Source: CAZBUK01 sp964495085
GTDB taxonomy: Bacteria; Bacteroidota; Ignavibacteria; T3Sed10-11
DNA: 5,388 bases
Reading direction: 5' to 3'
Assembly (NCBI GenBank): GCA_964495085.1
Contig: CAZBUK010000153.1
Coordinates: 1-5,388, forward strand
Below the pieces are notes generated by a model. That model was not told the origin of the DNA. It saw only the letters and a program-made list of their open reading frames with translations, and made no database searches. Of this stretch, positions 4,786 to 5,388 are shown piece by piece (within the stretch, counting starts at the first letter, position 1; each line of letters begins with the position of its first letter). A program made the position numbers and the translations under genes.

Positions 4786-5388
4786 ATGAGTGTGACCCAA
4801 TCGCTGAATATAGTTTCCGGCCGGGACCTCGGTCCGCTGTTCACCGGCAATGCCCACGAGATGGTCGGACAGGACGGTGCATACTCGATCCCTCTCGGAA
4901 GAAATAACGAGACGCTCTGGTTCTTCGGCGATACGCTGATAGGCGAACGCGTGCCGAATGAGAGTCTGTGGTATCCCGGGGGTATCCCGATCGGTCCCGG
5001 GGATATGTCCGGAAAAGGTAGGATCAGACGAATGATCAATAATACCGGGGCACTCATCCGCGAGGAGACGGGTCGGAACGGTATACGAAACTTCGAATAT
5101 ATTTGTGATATGGAGGGGGAGCTCAAGCAGCTGATCCCGCATCTGCCCGGTGAAGATCCCGGCAAGGTCAGACTGTGGTGCCTGCATGGGTATTCATTGA
5201 AGGGGGACATATACCTCTTCTATATCGAGGTGCATATGCTGCCCTCCGGAGTCTTTCCGGTCAACTTCGAGATCATCGGTTCCGGACTGGCAGTCGGAAA
5301 CGATCGCGACTGGGATTTTCGGAGAATCCTCCACAAAGGCGAAACGGTAATCTGGCAGAAACATCTGCCAGCGTTCGGCACGGTCGTG
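4786..5388 (+). CDS. DUF4185-like beta-propeller (glycosidase-like) protein, 3'-truncated by the window edge
   Basis: An ATG at 4786 opens a frame with no stop to the last base, giving 201 residues. It starts 5 bp after the SDR stop, so it belongs to the same operon. Visible motifs are VGQDGAYSIPL (27-37) followed by LWFFGDTLIG (44-53), then NNTGALI (85-91) and RLWCLHGYSLKGDIYLFYIEV split over 129-149. The pair 'DG.YS.PL ... LW.FGDT..G' is characteristic of DUF4185 and related five-bladed propellers, which resemble GH43- or GH117-type glycosidases, with the early Asp residues (30, 49) at positions where such propellers carry active-site acids. There is no N-terminal hydrophobic stretch, so a cytoplasmic location is likely unless the start is wrong. 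GTG 4792 is an alternative start with better Shine-Dalgarno spacing. Inferred role: acting on, or binding, a saccharide whose product feeds the FAH/SDR steps. Catalytic activity is unproven. The C-terminal part is missing from view. Confidence 0.75.
   Translation, partial: MSVTQSLNIVSGRDLGPLFTGNAHEMVGQDGAYSIPLGRNNETLWFFGDTLIGERVPNESLWYPGGIPIGPGDMSGKGRIRRMINNTGALIREETGRNGIRNFEYICDMEGELKQLIPHLPGEDPGKVRLWCLHGYSLKGDIYLFYIEVHMLPSGVFPVNFEIIGSGLAVGNDRDWDFRRILHKGETVIWQKHLPAFGTVV

Noticed and set aside
4597..5210. Two antisense open frames of 196 and 159 aa over the SDR end and the propeller gene
   Set aside because: They overlap two + strand genes with clear family motifs and overlap each other, and their translations are low-complexity Ser/Pro/Arg-rich without domains.

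Overview
The window looks like environmental, probably metagenome-derived, bacterial DNA from the FCB side of the tree (Bacteroidota, Ignavibacteria, Calditrichota, Marinimicrobia, KSB1 or Latescibacterota-like lineages). The main evidence is a secreted protein ending in a type IX secretion (Por/T9SS type A) sorting domain with the typical QNFPNPFNPTT opening. Most starts have clear Shine-Dalgarno sites. A phylum cannot be fixed from this sequence alone.

Layout: all genes are on the + strand. (1) 2-1756 is the 3' part of a glycoside hydrolase family 38 (alpha-mannosidase-like) gene. Its catalytic N-terminal domain lies off the window, and the window opens with a 60-bp in-frame tandem duplication (1-120). 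(2) 1844-2695 encodes a 283-aa exported protein with an apparent lipobox at one end and a T9SS sorting domain at the other. (3) 2696-3075 is a 380-bp non-coding gap. It holds a compact multi-stem palindromic repeat (2761-2843) and several small dyads just ahead of the next operon. (4) 3076-3984 (FAH-fold hydrolase), 4007-4780 (NAD-type short-chain dehydrogenase) and 4786-5388 (start of a DUF4185-like beta-propeller protein that runs off the right edge) are packed with gaps of 22 and 5 bp and read as one operon.

Reading of the whole: this is a carbohydrate-use neighbourhood. GH38 and the propeller protein would act on glycans or glycosides. The FAH-fold enzyme plus SDR pair is the kind found in non-phosphorylative deoxysugar or sugar-acid catabolism, such as L-fucose or L-rhamnose through 2,4-diketo-3-deoxy acids. 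That substrate is inferred from the gene pairing and is not shown by the sequence. No clearly new defence, mobile or RNA system is visible. The most notable items are the 55-nt-exact repeat at the left edge (possible assembly artefact), the lipobox plus T9SS combination, the branched palindrome, and an edge gene that lacks a stop in the window and is easily missed.
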